DNA from: JAQGJA01 sp965651535
Lineage (GTDB): Bacteria > Pseudomonadota > Alphaproteobacteria > Micavibrionales > SZUA-601
Assembly (NCBI GenBank): GCA_965651535.1
Contig: CBFGSX010000050.1
Location: 1-11,419, forward strand
Direction of reading: 5' to 3'
DNA length: 11,419 nucleotides
Under the pieces are notes generated by a model. That model worked only from the letters and a program-made list of their open reading frames with translations, ran no database searches and was not told the origin of the DNA. The translations under genes were made by a program, and so were the position numbers. Position 1 is the stretch's first letter; each line of letters starts with the position of its first letter. Positions 5,673-11,419 of the stretch are shown in pieces.

Positions 5673-7960
5673 CGCAGCGGATTTTTGCGTTCTTCGGTCA
5701 TGTTGGCGCTGGCGGCGGCATAGGCCGTCATGTTGACGATACCGCGCACCTTCACCGCATTGGTCAGCACGTGCACCGGTTTTTTCATCCCCAGCAGCAT
5801 CGGCCCGACCGGCACGCCCTCGCCCACGATCTTGAGCAGGTTATAGCCAATATTCGCCGAATCCAGATTGGGCATGACCAATAAATTCGCCGCGCCCTTG
5901 AGACTCGACTTCGGGAAAATAATGTCCCGTATCCCCTGATCCAGCGCCGCGTCGGCGTGCATCTCGCCTTCGACCACCAGATCGGGCGCAAGCCGCATCA
6001 GGAATTGCTGCACTTCGCGCATTTTCTGCGCCGACGCGTTGTTGTGTGAGCCGAAATTGGAATGACTGAGCAGCGCCATCTTGGGTTCGATGCCGAAACG
6101 CTTGACCTGCTCGGCGGCCATGACCGCGATCTCGGCCAGCGCGCGCGAGTCCGGATCGTAATTGACATGCGTATCACAGACGAAAACCGGGCCGTTCTTC
6201 AGGATCAGCATATACAGCGCCGCCGGGGCCATCACATCCTCGCGCAGGCCCACGATTTGCTCAAGATGGCGCAGGTGATCGTGATATTTGCGCACCGTCC
6301 CGCAGATCAGCGCGTCGCCTTCGCCCTTTTCGACCATCATCGCGCCGATCACCGTCGTGTTGGTGCGCATGATGGTTTTCGCGTCCGCGGGCGTGAGGCC
6401 GCGACGGGACATGATATCGTAATAGGCCGCCGCGTATTCGTGATACCGGTCGTCGTTCTCGGGATCGACCAGGTCGAAATCGCTGTCTTTTTTCAGCCGC
6501 AGGTTCAGGCGTGAGATGCGTTGTTCAACGACATCCTCGCGCCCGACCAGAACGGGGCGCGCGATTTTTTCGTCCACCACCATCTGTACGGCGCGCAAAA
6601 TATTGTATTCCTCGCCATCGGCAAAGACGACTTTGCGCGGGGCGCGCTGGGCGACCTCGATGACGGGACGCATGAAAAAGGTCGTCTGATTGGTAAAGCT
6701 GTTGAGCTTTTCCTGATAGGCCTTCCAGTTGTCGACGGGGCGCTGCGCGACGCCGCTTTCCATCGCCGCCTTGGCCACCGCCATCGGGATATTGGTGATC
6801 AGACGCGGATCGAAGGGTTTCGGGATCAGGTAATCCTTGCCGAAGACCAGATCCTCGGCGCCGTAACTTTCGGCCATGACCGACGTTTCCTGCCGCGCGA
6901 TCTCGGCGATGGCCGTCGCACAGGCGCGCTTCATTTCCTCGTTGATGCCTGTCGCGCCGACATCCAGCGCGCCGCGGAACAAAAACGGAAAGCACAAGAC
7001 ATTGTTCACCTGATTGGCGAAATCGCTGCGCCCTGTGGCGACATAGGCGTCCGGGCGCATTTCGGCCACGTCGGACGGCATGATCTCGGGCGTCGGGTTG
7101 GCCAGCGCCAGAATGAACGGCTCTTTGTTCATCGTCTTGATCATGTCCTGTTTCAAAACGCCTGCCGCCGACAGGCCCAGAAACACGTCGACATCCTCTT
7201 TCAGCGCCTCGGCCAATGTCCGCGCCTTGGTGTCTTGCGCGAAACGGGATTTATACGGATCGAGATTGCCGTTGCGGCCTTTATGGATCACGCCCTCGCG
7301 GTCGCAGACGGTGATGTTCTCGCGCCTCAGCCCGACGGAAATCAGCATATCCAGGCACGACAGCGCCGATGCGCCCGCGCCCGAAGCGACCAGCCGGACA
7401 TCCTCGAGCTTGCGCTTGGTCAAATGCGCCCAGTTGATGACGGCGGCGGCGACGACGATGGCCGTGCCGTGCTGGTCGTCGTGAAACACGGGAATGTTCA
7501 TCCGCTCTTTCAGGCGGCGTTCGATCTCAAAACATTCGGGCGATTTGAAATCCTCGAGATTGATGCCGCCGAAAGACGGTTCCATCGCGGCGATGACATT
7601 GACCACTTCGTCGATATCCGTCGGTGTGATCTCGATGTCGATGCTGTCGATGCCTGCAAATTTTTTGAACAGGACGGCTTTGCCCTCCATGACGGGCTTG
7701 CCGGCCAGCGCGCCGATATTGCCCAATCCCAAAACGGCGGTGCCGTTTGAAATCACGGCAACCAGATTACCTTTGGAGGTATAATCATAAGCCTTGGTCG
7801 GATCGGCGGCGATTTCCTCGCAGGGTGCCGCCACGCCGGGCGAATAGGCCAGCGCCAGATCGCGCTGGGTGGCCATGTCTTTCGTGGGGGTAATCGCGAT
7901 CTTGCCCGGGCGGGGCAGGCGGTGATAATCGAGCGCGCTTTGGCGCAAATCGTCGGTCAT
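5669..7960 (-). CDS. maeB: NADP-dependent malic enzyme with C-terminal phosphotransacetylase-like domain
   Basis: A 763-aa two-domain enzyme that oxidatively decarboxylates malate to pyruvate and supplies NADPH in the cytoplasm. The N-terminal malic domain shows 'LALAYSPGVA' with catalytic Tyr39, 'EGKAVLFKKF' with Lys94, 'GGINLED' with metal-binding Glu136-Asp137, and 'FHDDQHGTA' with Asp161-Asp162. The dinucleotide-binding loop GAGASA is at 194-199, and 'LALANPTPEI' is at 284-293. From about residue 430 to the end comes a phosphate acetyltransferase-like domain, which in the E. coli MaeB type is regulatory (acetyl-CoA response) rather than catalytic. The length fits that family. The start at 7960 is supported by AGGA, 8 nt upstream. 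No clear promoter or terminator was found. It converges on the exported-protein gene with shared stop codon bases and stands alone as a unit. Confidence 0.95.
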   Translation of the reverse strand: MTDDLRQSALDYHRLPRPGKIAITPTKDMATQRDLALAYSPGVAAPCEEIAADPTKAYDYTSKGNLVAVISNGTAVLGLGNIGALAGKPVMEGKAVLFKKFAGIDSIDIEITPTDIDEVVNVIAAMEPSFGGINLEDFKSPECFEIERRLKERMNIPVFHDDQHGTAIVVAAAVINWAHLTKRKLEDVRLVASGAGASALSCLDMLISVGLRRENITVCDREGVIHKGRNGNLDPYKSRFAQDTKARTLAEALKEDVDVFLGLSAAGVLKQDMIKTMNKEPFILALANPTPEIMPSDVAEMRPDAYVATGRSDFANQVNNVLCFPFLFRGALDVGATGINEEMKRACATAIAEIARQETSVMAESYGAEDLVFGKDYLIPKPFDPRLITNIPMAVAKAAMESGVAQRPVDNWKAYQEKLNSFTNQTTFFMRPVIEVAQRAPRKVVFADGEEYNILRAVQMVVDEKIARPVLVGREDVVEQRISRLNLRLKKDSDFDLVDPENDDRYHEYAAAYYDIMSRRGLTPADAKTIMRTNTTVIGAMMVEKGEGDALICGTVRKYHDHLRHLEQIVGLREDVMAPAALYMLILKNGPVFVCDTHVNYDPDSRALAEIAVMAAEQVKRFGIEPKMALLSHSNFGSHNNASAQKMREVQQFLMRLAPDLVVEGEMHADAALDQGIRDIIFPKSSLKGAANLLVMPNLDSANIGYNLLKIVGEGVPVGPMLLGMKKPVHVLTNAVKVRGIVNMTAYAAASANMTEERKNPLR

Positions 7961-8070
7961 AAAGGGTTCCTGAAGAAGTCTGGGTATTTCAGAGAACTTA
8001 TACTCGCCCGATTCTACCCTGACCAGCTTGCGAACCGCCTAATTTATGCCGCGCCGCACAATAGAGCCTG

Positions 8071-8637
8071 TTAGAAATGTTTCAGCTTCACGCTTGGTCG
8101 GCGGGAAATTTCAACAGACATTCTGGGCAAAATGTCTTCCACGTTGACGCCCATCTCCGCCATCAGTCCTTCGCGCAACGCCACCCGGTCCATGAATTCC
8201 GTGTTGTATTTTTCAACTTCGCCACGATCATTTACTTTCTGGAATTTGATCTCGCGCGACGCGCCGGGAATCTCGAACTGGATCCAGTGCAGCCCTTGCG
8301 GCCCGTTGACCGGCTTGCCATCTTCAAAATAAGCCGCCGCCAAAGGAAACCCCTCAAAGGATTCCTCGTAGATCGCCGGAAAGACCTTGTTGTAGCTGGT
8401 TTTGTAATTCGTGCGCGCAAGGGGGGTGACGCTACGCGCAGGATCGGCATGCGACACCAGGCCTTCCATCCCGAATGTGTGTTCCCAGTCTTTGGGAAAA
8501 CCCTGATGCACCATCATGTAATAGGACAGCGTTTTTTTGGCGTCGGGGTCTTGCGGCCAGACAAACCCGACATAGCGATTCACATGAAGGTTCTCGACAA
8601 GAAAGCTATACGAAAAGGTCAAAAACTCTTTTTTCAT
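8071..8637 (-). CDS. Conserved-looking cytosolic protein of unknown function
   Basis: A 188-aa protein I do not recognise. It has no signal peptide or membrane segment. It contains aromatic-rich, mixed alpha/beta-looking sequence such as 'RYVGFVWPQDPDAKKTLSYYMMVHQGFP' (read in two parts, about 21-48), 'GLHWIQFEIPGASREIKFQKV' (about 115-135) and a basic C-terminus (RRPSVKLKHF). I placed the start at the ATG 8637 because AAGGGGAG lies about 10 nt upstream. The longer frame back to 8790 would run through the promoter and tRNA-Leu. It has its own promoter just after tRNA-Leu and appears monocistronic; 110 bp separate it from the downstream malic enzyme gene, with no obvious terminator. Codon usage looks like that of its neighbours. 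Function cannot be inferred from context. Confidence 0.75.
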   Translation of the reverse strand: MKKEFLTFSYSFLVENLHVNRYVGFVWPQDPDAKKTLSYYMMVHQGFPKDWEHTFGMEGLVSHADPARSVTPLARTNYKTSYNKVFPAIYEESFEGFPLAAAYFEDGKPVNGPQGLHWIQFEIPGASREIKFQKVNDRGEVEKYNTEFMDRVALREGLMAEMGVNVEDILPRMSVEISRRPSVKLKHF

Positions 8638-8710
8638 TTTTAAAATTCTCCCCTTGCGCTCAATGAGAACGCCATAGACAAACACCGCTCCGATTCCCGG
8701 GCGGCCTGTC

Positions 8711-8738
8711 ATATTACAATGATGTTGCGATATGTCAA
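8711..8738 (-). promoter_or_regulatory. Near-consensus promoter of the 188-aa protein gene
   Basis: Minus strand consensus TTGACA (8738-8733), a 16-nt spacer, TAATAT (8716-8711). The predicted start near 8704 gives a leader of about 67 nt ending in the AAGGGGAG ribosome binding site. It begins 9 bp past the tRNA-Leu CCA end. Confidence 0.65.
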
Positions 8739-8746
8739 TTGAGAAA

Positions 8747-8832
8747 TGGTGCGGCCAAGAAGACTCGAACTTCCACAGGGTTTCCCCCACAGCGACCTCA
8801 ACGCTGCGCGTCTACCATTCCGCCATGGCCGC
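8747..8832 (-). tRNA. tRNA-Leu(GAG)
   Basis: An 86-nt class II tRNA. The acceptor GCGGCCA (8832-8826) pairs with TGGCCGC (8757-8751), with discriminator A at 8750 and encoded CCA at 8749-8747. The anticodon arm is CAGCG-TTGAGGT-CGCTG with anticodon GAG, reading Leu codons CTC/CTT. A long variable arm (about TGTGGGGGAAACCCTG) and a standard T-loop TTCGAGT are present. Every tRNA-Leu hallmark is intact. Confidence 0.97.
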
Positions 8833-8846
8833 GAAAAGGTCAGGGA

Positions 8847-8875
8847 TTCTTAGCGGCTCGAGGCCGGGAAAGCAA
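8847..8875 (-). promoter_or_regulatory. Promoter of tRNA-Leu
   Basis: Minus strand TTGCTT (8875-8870), a 17-nt spacer, TAAGAA (8852-8847). The predicted start near 8840 is about 8 nt before the mature 5' end at 8832. Confidence 0.5.
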
Positions 8876-8892
8876 GGGAAAACACCTTCCAT

Positions 8893-8952
8893 CCATGGTC
8901 CTCGGGCTTGTCCCGTGGACCCATGGGCCGCGGGCCTCCGGGACAAGCCCGA
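8893..8952. repeat. Intergenic palindromic element of alphaproteobacterial type
   Basis: Perfect 14-bp inverted arms TCGGGCTTGTCCCG (8902-8915) and CGGGACAAGCCCGA (8939-8952) flank a 23-nt loop that itself contains CCCATGGG. An alternative hairpin pairs CCATGGTCC-CGGG (8893-8906) with CCCG-GGA-CCATGG (8912-8926). Palindromes built on GGGCTTGTCCCG are common dispersed intergenic repeats in alphaproteobacteria. Other copies cannot be seen from this window. Confidence 0.7.
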
Positions 8953-8970
8953 AGGCCATTTTGTTTAATC

Positions 8971-9005
8971 GTCGCTGGTTCAAATCCCCAAGCGAGGGGA
9001 GACCA
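8971..9005 (+). pseudogene. Possible tRNA 3'-end relic (T-arm plus CCA)
   Basis: The plus strand carries GTCGCTGGTTCAAATCC (8971-8987), including GGTTCAAATCC, an exact tRNA T-arm/B-box signature. About 15 nt later comes GGGGAGACCA, ending in CCA at 9003-9005 directly at the terminator. A 5' half (acceptor, D-arm, anticodon) is absent upstream. The T-arm matches what a normal alphaproteobacterial tRNA-Phe would have. It may be a truncated tRNA or old attachment site, or chance. Confidence 0.3.
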
Positions 9006-9040
9006 TTAAAAAACCCCGCCCCAGGGGCGGGTTTTTTAAT
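9005..9040. terminator. Bidirectional rho-independent terminator
   Basis: ATTAAAAAACCCCGCCCC (9005-9022) faces AGGGGCGGGTTTTTTAAT (9023-9040): a 17-bp stem with one bulged C, GC-rich at the tip and A/T tracts at both feet, so it works on either strand. On the minus strand it starts right after the tRNA-Phe CCA (9043-9041). On the plus strand it follows the tRNA-like fragment. Confidence 0.85.
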
Positions 9041-9116
9041 TGGGGGCCCGCGCCGGATTTCACCCAGCGACACAGCGATTTTCAGTCGCTTGCTCTACCA
9101 ACTGAGCTATCGGGCC
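9041..9116 (-). tRNA. tRNA-Phe(GAA) with abnormal T-loop and discriminator
   Basis: Exactly 76 nt. The acceptor GGCCCGA (9116-9110), D-arm GCTC-AGTTGGTA-GAGC, anticodon arm AGCGA-CTGAAAA-TCGCT (anticodon GAA) and variable loop GTGTC are all standard for tRNA-Phe. The T-stem GCTGG/CCGGC pairs, but the T-loop is GTGAAAT instead of TTCRAAT: positions 54 and 56 are G rather than T and C. That removes the G19-C56 tertiary pair and the T54-A58 pair. The acceptor strand GCGGGCC leaves an A7/G66 mismatch, and the discriminator is C73 rather than A. CCA is encoded (9043-9041). The anticodon call is secure; whether it is functional is open. Confidence 0.85.
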
Positions 9117-9128
9117 ATCAGAGACGCG

Positions 9129-9157
9129 TTTATACGGAATCCCCCGCAGGATGGCAA
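9129..9157 (-). promoter_or_regulatory. Promoter of tRNA-Phe
   Basis: Minus strand TTGCCA (9157-9152), a 17-nt spacer, TATAAA (9134-9129). The predicted start near 9122 is about 6 nt before the tRNA 5' end. This is a strong match, so the tRNA is likely transcribed despite its odd 3' half. Confidence 0.65.
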
Positions 9158-9200
9158 GCGATTCTGGCGTAAACCGCGCTCAAGCAGCGCCAACGGCAGC

Positions 9201-9233
9201 GCATAAAGAAAAGACCGGGATTTACAGTCCCGG
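9201..9233 (-). terminator. Rho-independent terminator of the coxC-SURF1 operon
   Basis: Minus strand GCCGGGA-CTGTAAA-TCCCGGT forms a 7-bp stem (one G-T pair), followed by CTTTTCTTT. It lies about 28 nt after the SURF1 stop codon and upstream of the tRNA-Phe promoter, separating the two units. Confidence 0.7.
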
Positions 9234-9260
9234 CCCCCTGAATTCATTAATTTTAGACGT

Positions 9261-10172
9261 TTAGTCGGTCGCTTCCGGGTATTCGTTCCGGCGCGCCACC
9301 GGATCATTGAGACGCTCGTCATCATTGGCGGCGGCCTCTTCTTTTCTGGCCTTTTCAGGCTTTGGCGAAGAATAGATCATCCAAATCCCCATCAGGGCTG
9401 TGGCAAGGGCAAACCAAACCAACGCGTATTGCCGATGCCGGTTGTGGGACGGCAGAGGCAACATCCCTCCGATCGGATAGGTGTCGCGTGCCGCTTCTCT
9501 TGCCTCATAAAATACCACAGGCGCGACGGCATTCACGCCAATCTCGTGACGCATCGCCGCAAGATCGGGCCAGGCCCACACGCCGCGGGAGGGGTCGTTC
9601 TCGGGAGAAGCCCATGGCTTGCGGGTTTCGGGGCGTCTTAAAACGCCTTGCACCGCAAAAACTTTTTCCTGGGATTCCGGTAAAATCGCCTGGCCTTCGG
9701 GGACGAATCCGCGGTTGACGACGACGATCTGGCCGTCGGCGAGTCGCAGCGGCATATAAAGATGATACCCGACCGCGCCCTCATAGGTTCGGGGCGCGAC
9801 CTTGAAGCTGCGCATCCACAGCCATGTCCCCTGCAACGTCGCGGCGCGGTGATCGAGATCCTCCCACGCATTTTCCGAGCCGGGAAGTTTCGCGCGCAAA
9901 TCGGCGGGCGGTGCTTGCATATTCTGCGCAATCGCGGAAATAAGCTCGTTTTTCCAGGATAAACGGTGCAATTGCCACGATCCCATCGACAGCAAAAGGA
10001 CGACGCCGATGGCCGCCGTCACGCTCGGCACAAGCGAAAACTCGCGCGAATGGACAAAGCCGAAAATTTTCAGCTTGAGCAAAAGCACATGATCGAACGG
10101 CGACGGTTTCTTCGGTTCGGGTTTTTTACCGTCCGATTCGTCTTGGGCGGCGGGGGCGGCCTGAGAGGTCAT
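9261..10172 (-). CDS. SURF1 family cytochrome oxidase assembly protein
   Basis: A 303-aa inner-membrane protein. SURF1 proteins help insert heme a into subunit I of aa3-type oxidases. A cytosolic Pro/Lys-rich N-terminal tail (1-40) is followed by a first membrane helix (about 47-64) running into the family motif GSWQLHRLSWKNEL (64-77). The periplasmic domain contains GYHLYMPL (135-142) and VVNRGFVP (151-158). The second motif NRHRQYALVWFALA (244-257) opens the last helix (about 249-268). A charged C-terminal tail follows. The domain order and hairpin topology are complete and the length is slightly above usual because of both tails. ATG 10172 has only a weak AGGA upstream. It is the last gene of the minus-strand coxC operon, 48 bp after the lipoprotein gene, and ends before a terminator. 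Confidence 0.93.
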   Translation of the reverse strand: MTSQAAPAAQDESDGKKPEPKKPSPFDHVLLLKLKIFGFVHSREFSLVPSVTAAIGVVLLLSMGSWQLHRLSWKNELISAIAQNMQAPPADLRAKLPGSENAWEDLDHRAATLQGTWLWMRSFKVAPRTYEGAVGYHLYMPLRLADGQIVVVNRGFVPEGQAILPESQEKVFAVQGVLRRPETRKPWASPENDPSRGVWAWPDLAAMRHEIGVNAVAPVVFYEAREAARDTYPIGGMLPLPSHNRHRQYALVWFALATALMGIWMIYSSPKPEKARKEEAAANDDERLNDPVARRNEYPEATD

Positions 10173-10220
10173 GACGTCCCAGTCCTAAACCCCAATCTTT
10201 ATCAAAGCCCTAATAAGCCC

Positions 10221-10607
10221 TTATTCATACAGGGCGGACTTGTCCTGGGCGGGTTTGCCGTCCGGCTGTGCCGGCTCCGGCGCAACCAAAGCGCGGCCAT
10301 CGGGGGTTTTCGGGTGGCCCTTGGGCTGTTCATAGGCCAGCCATGTCGGCCAATAGGGCGATTTGTATCTGTATCCGGCCTTGTCCATGCACGAGATGAA
10401 CATGTCGTTCTCGACAACATCGTCGTAACCATGCTCGATCAGCATGGTGGATTTTTTATACCCGGCACGCACGGTTTCGTGGCGGCACGCGGCAAAGCTC
10501 TCGTCGAAACTTTTCTTTGCCCAAGCCTGCTGCGTGAAATTCTGCGCGTTATAGGCGCCGCTGCACGCCGCAAGAAAAACCGGAAGGAAAAACGCGGCGC
10601 GTCTCAT
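10221..10607 (-). CDS. Small lipoprotein coupled to coxC
   Basis: A 128-aa protein with a lipoprotein signal peptide: MRRAAFFLPVFLAAC, lipobox LAAC, lipidated Cys15 and Ser at +2. That suggests outer-membrane or periplasm-facing attachment. The mature part has two cysteines in a repeated-looking setting, 'SFAACRHET' (Cys41) and 'MFISCMDKAGYRY' (Cys73), which could form a disulfide, then a Pro-rich C-terminal tail (about 95-128). The start ATG (10607-10605) overlaps the coxC stop TGA by one base (TGATG), so translation is probably coupled; the start at 10742 would lie within coxC and lose the signal peptide. I do not recognise a named family. Position between coxC and SURF1 suggests a link to oxidase biogenesis, which is inference from context only. 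Confidence 0.82.
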   Translation of the reverse strand: MRRAAFFLPVFLAACSGAYNAQNFTQQAWAKKSFDESFAACRHETVRAGYKKSTMLIEHGYDDVVENDMFISCMDKAGYRYKSPYWPTWLAYEQPKGHPKTPDGRALVAPEPAQPDGKPAQDKSALYE

Positions 10608-11416
10608 CAGCCGCCATACCAGTAAACGGCGACAAACAGGAACAGCCACACCACGTCGACGAAATGCCAGTACCAGGCGGCGGCTTCGAACCCGAAATGA
10701 TCGTCGGGCTTGAAATGGCCCTTGGCGGCGCGCCACCAGCACACGGCTAGAAACAACGTCCCAACCAGAACGTGAAAACCGTGAAATCCCGTCGCCATGT
10801 AAAAGGTCGAGGCATAGATCGTATCCGTGAACCCAAAAGCGGCATGATGATATTCAAAAGCCTGAAACCCCGTGAACACCACGCCCAAAGCGACCGTCGC
10901 GCCGATGGCCTTGACGGCCTCGTCCTGGCGGCCTTCGATCAGCGCGCCATGCGCCCAGGTGCAGGTGCAGCCCGACAACAATAAAATCATCGTCATCAAA
11001 AGCGGCAGGTCGAAAGGCGGGATGGTCTCGATCCCCGCGGGCGGCCAGACAAAGCCGATGCCCTCTTTCGGGAAAAGCGAGGCGTCGAAAAACGCCCAGA
11101 AAAACGCCGCAAAGAACATCACCTCCGAGGCGATGAACAGCAGCATGCCATAGCGAAAACCCAATTTCACGATGGCGGAATGTTCCTTGTGATGCGTGGC
11201 CTCGCGGATAATGTCGCGGAACCAAAACGCCGCAGCCGCGATCAAAGCCGCGCCGCCGAGCCACGCCAGAATCCAGCCCTTGTCGTGAAAGCCCATGATC
11301 GCGCCGAAAGCCAGTAATCCGGCCGCCAGAGACGACCACATCGGCCAGGGCGACGGTTTGACGATATGAAACGGGTGGGGTTTTCCGGTCGAACCGTAGG
11401 AAATATTGTGGGACAT
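10607..11416 (-). CDS. coxC: Cytochrome c oxidase subunit III
   Basis: A 269-aa inner-membrane subunit of the aa3-type terminal oxidase. Seven membrane helices are visible: about 24-45, 48-68, 86-114, 133-160, 170-192, 200-225 and 242-269. Diagnostic stretches are 'YGMLLFIASEVMFFAAFFWAFF' (read as two halves around the conserved Glu in SEVMFF), 'GCTCTWAHGAL', 'QAFEY' and the C-terminal 'WHFVDVVWLFLFVAVYWYGG'. The length is normal for the alphaproteobacterial subunit. The ATG at 11416 is 3 bp from the window edge, so its ribosome binding site and any longer start cannot be judged. It leads a minus-strand unit with the lipoprotein and SURF1 genes; coxB/coxA/ctaG would be expected further upstream, outside the window. 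Confidence 0.95.
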   Translation of the reverse strand: MSHNISYGSTGKPHPFHIVKPSPWPMWSSLAAGLLAFGAIMGFHDKGWILAWLGGAALIAAAAFWFRDIIREATHHKEHSAIVKLGFRYGMLLFIASEVMFFAAFFWAFFDASLFPKEGIGFVWPPAGIETIPPFDLPLLMTMILLLSGCTCTWAHGALIEGRQDEAVKAIGATVALGVVFTGFQAFEYHHAAFGFTDTIYASTFYMATGFHGFHVLVGTLFLAVCWWRAAKGHFKPDDHFGFEAAAWYWHFVDVVWLFLFVAVYWYGG

Positions 11417-11419
11417 GGG

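Noticed and set aside
6521..7750. 409-codon plus-strand frame opposite the malic enzyme gene
   Set aside because: It is an antisense shadow; His/Asp/Arg-rich translation is typical of the reverse strand of GC-rich genes.
8638..8790. 51-residue N-terminal extension of the 188-aa protein
   Set aside because: It would run through its promoter and half of tRNA-Leu; ATG 8637 has a good RBS.
8739..9206. Plus-strand frame across both tRNAs and the terminator
   Set aside because: It spans tRNA genes and a terminator palindrome, so it is not coding.
10608..10742. Upstream start for the lipoprotein inside coxC
   Set aside because: It would bury the lipoprotein signal peptide in the interior of the protein; the TGATG-coupled ATG fits far better.
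1..11419. CRISPR array, IS transposase, prophage or toxin-antitoxin genes
   Set aside because: No regularly spaced direct repeats, transposase motifs, phage genes or toxin-antitoxin pairs were seen on either strand.

Overview
The window reads as chromosomal DNA of an alphaproteobacterium. It is fairly GC-rich by eye (not computed). A cytochrome c oxidase subunit III gene lies upstream of a SURF1 gene, a long two-domain NADP-malic enzyme is present, and a porin with an 'AQA' signal peptide and a three-part MgtE fit the same group. No prophage, IS element or CRISPR array is visible. The cox and malic enzyme regions look like ordinary core genome; the rest carries most of the interest.

Layout. 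Positions 1-675 (minus) hold the first 225 residues of an outer-membrane porin. A promoter and an unusual leader lie upstream, and in that leader a 15-nt segment can pair with the Shine-Dalgarno region. Positions 1086-1523 hold a compact unit: a DUF559 nuclease-like gene bounded on both sides by matching inverted hairpin repeats. One repeat supplies the gene's ribosome binding site and the other encodes its C-terminus. mgtE follows on the minus strand (1532-2992). Two plus-strand genes (3082-4383 and 4437-5672) encode exported proteins that appear to be diverged tandem paralogues of no family I recognise. The second keeps an HG...C arrangement reminiscent of clan CD (caspase/C80-like) cysteine peptidases; the first has lost both residues. 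Their promoters sit so close to the start codons that the mRNAs may be leaderless. The second gene converges on the malic enzyme gene (5669-7960, minus) with the two stop codons sharing one CTAG.

Positions 8071-9260 hold an unknown 188-aa protein gene with a near-consensus promoter, then tRNA-Leu(GAG), an alphaproteobacterial-type intergenic palindrome, a bidirectional terminator and tRNA-Phe(GAA). The tRNA-Phe has a normal promoter, anticodon arm and length, but an abnormal T-loop and discriminator. A fragment with a perfect tRNA T-loop signature and a CCA lies on the other side of the terminator on the opposite strand. The right end (9261-11416, minus) is a respiratory operon: coxC, a small lipoprotein gene translationally coupled to it, and SURF1, closed by a terminator.

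The best candidates for something undescribed are the exported peptidase-like/pseudo-enzyme pair, the repeat-bounded DUF559 unit, the porin leader structure and the odd tRNA-Phe locus. All functional claims come from reading the sequence; no database search was possible.
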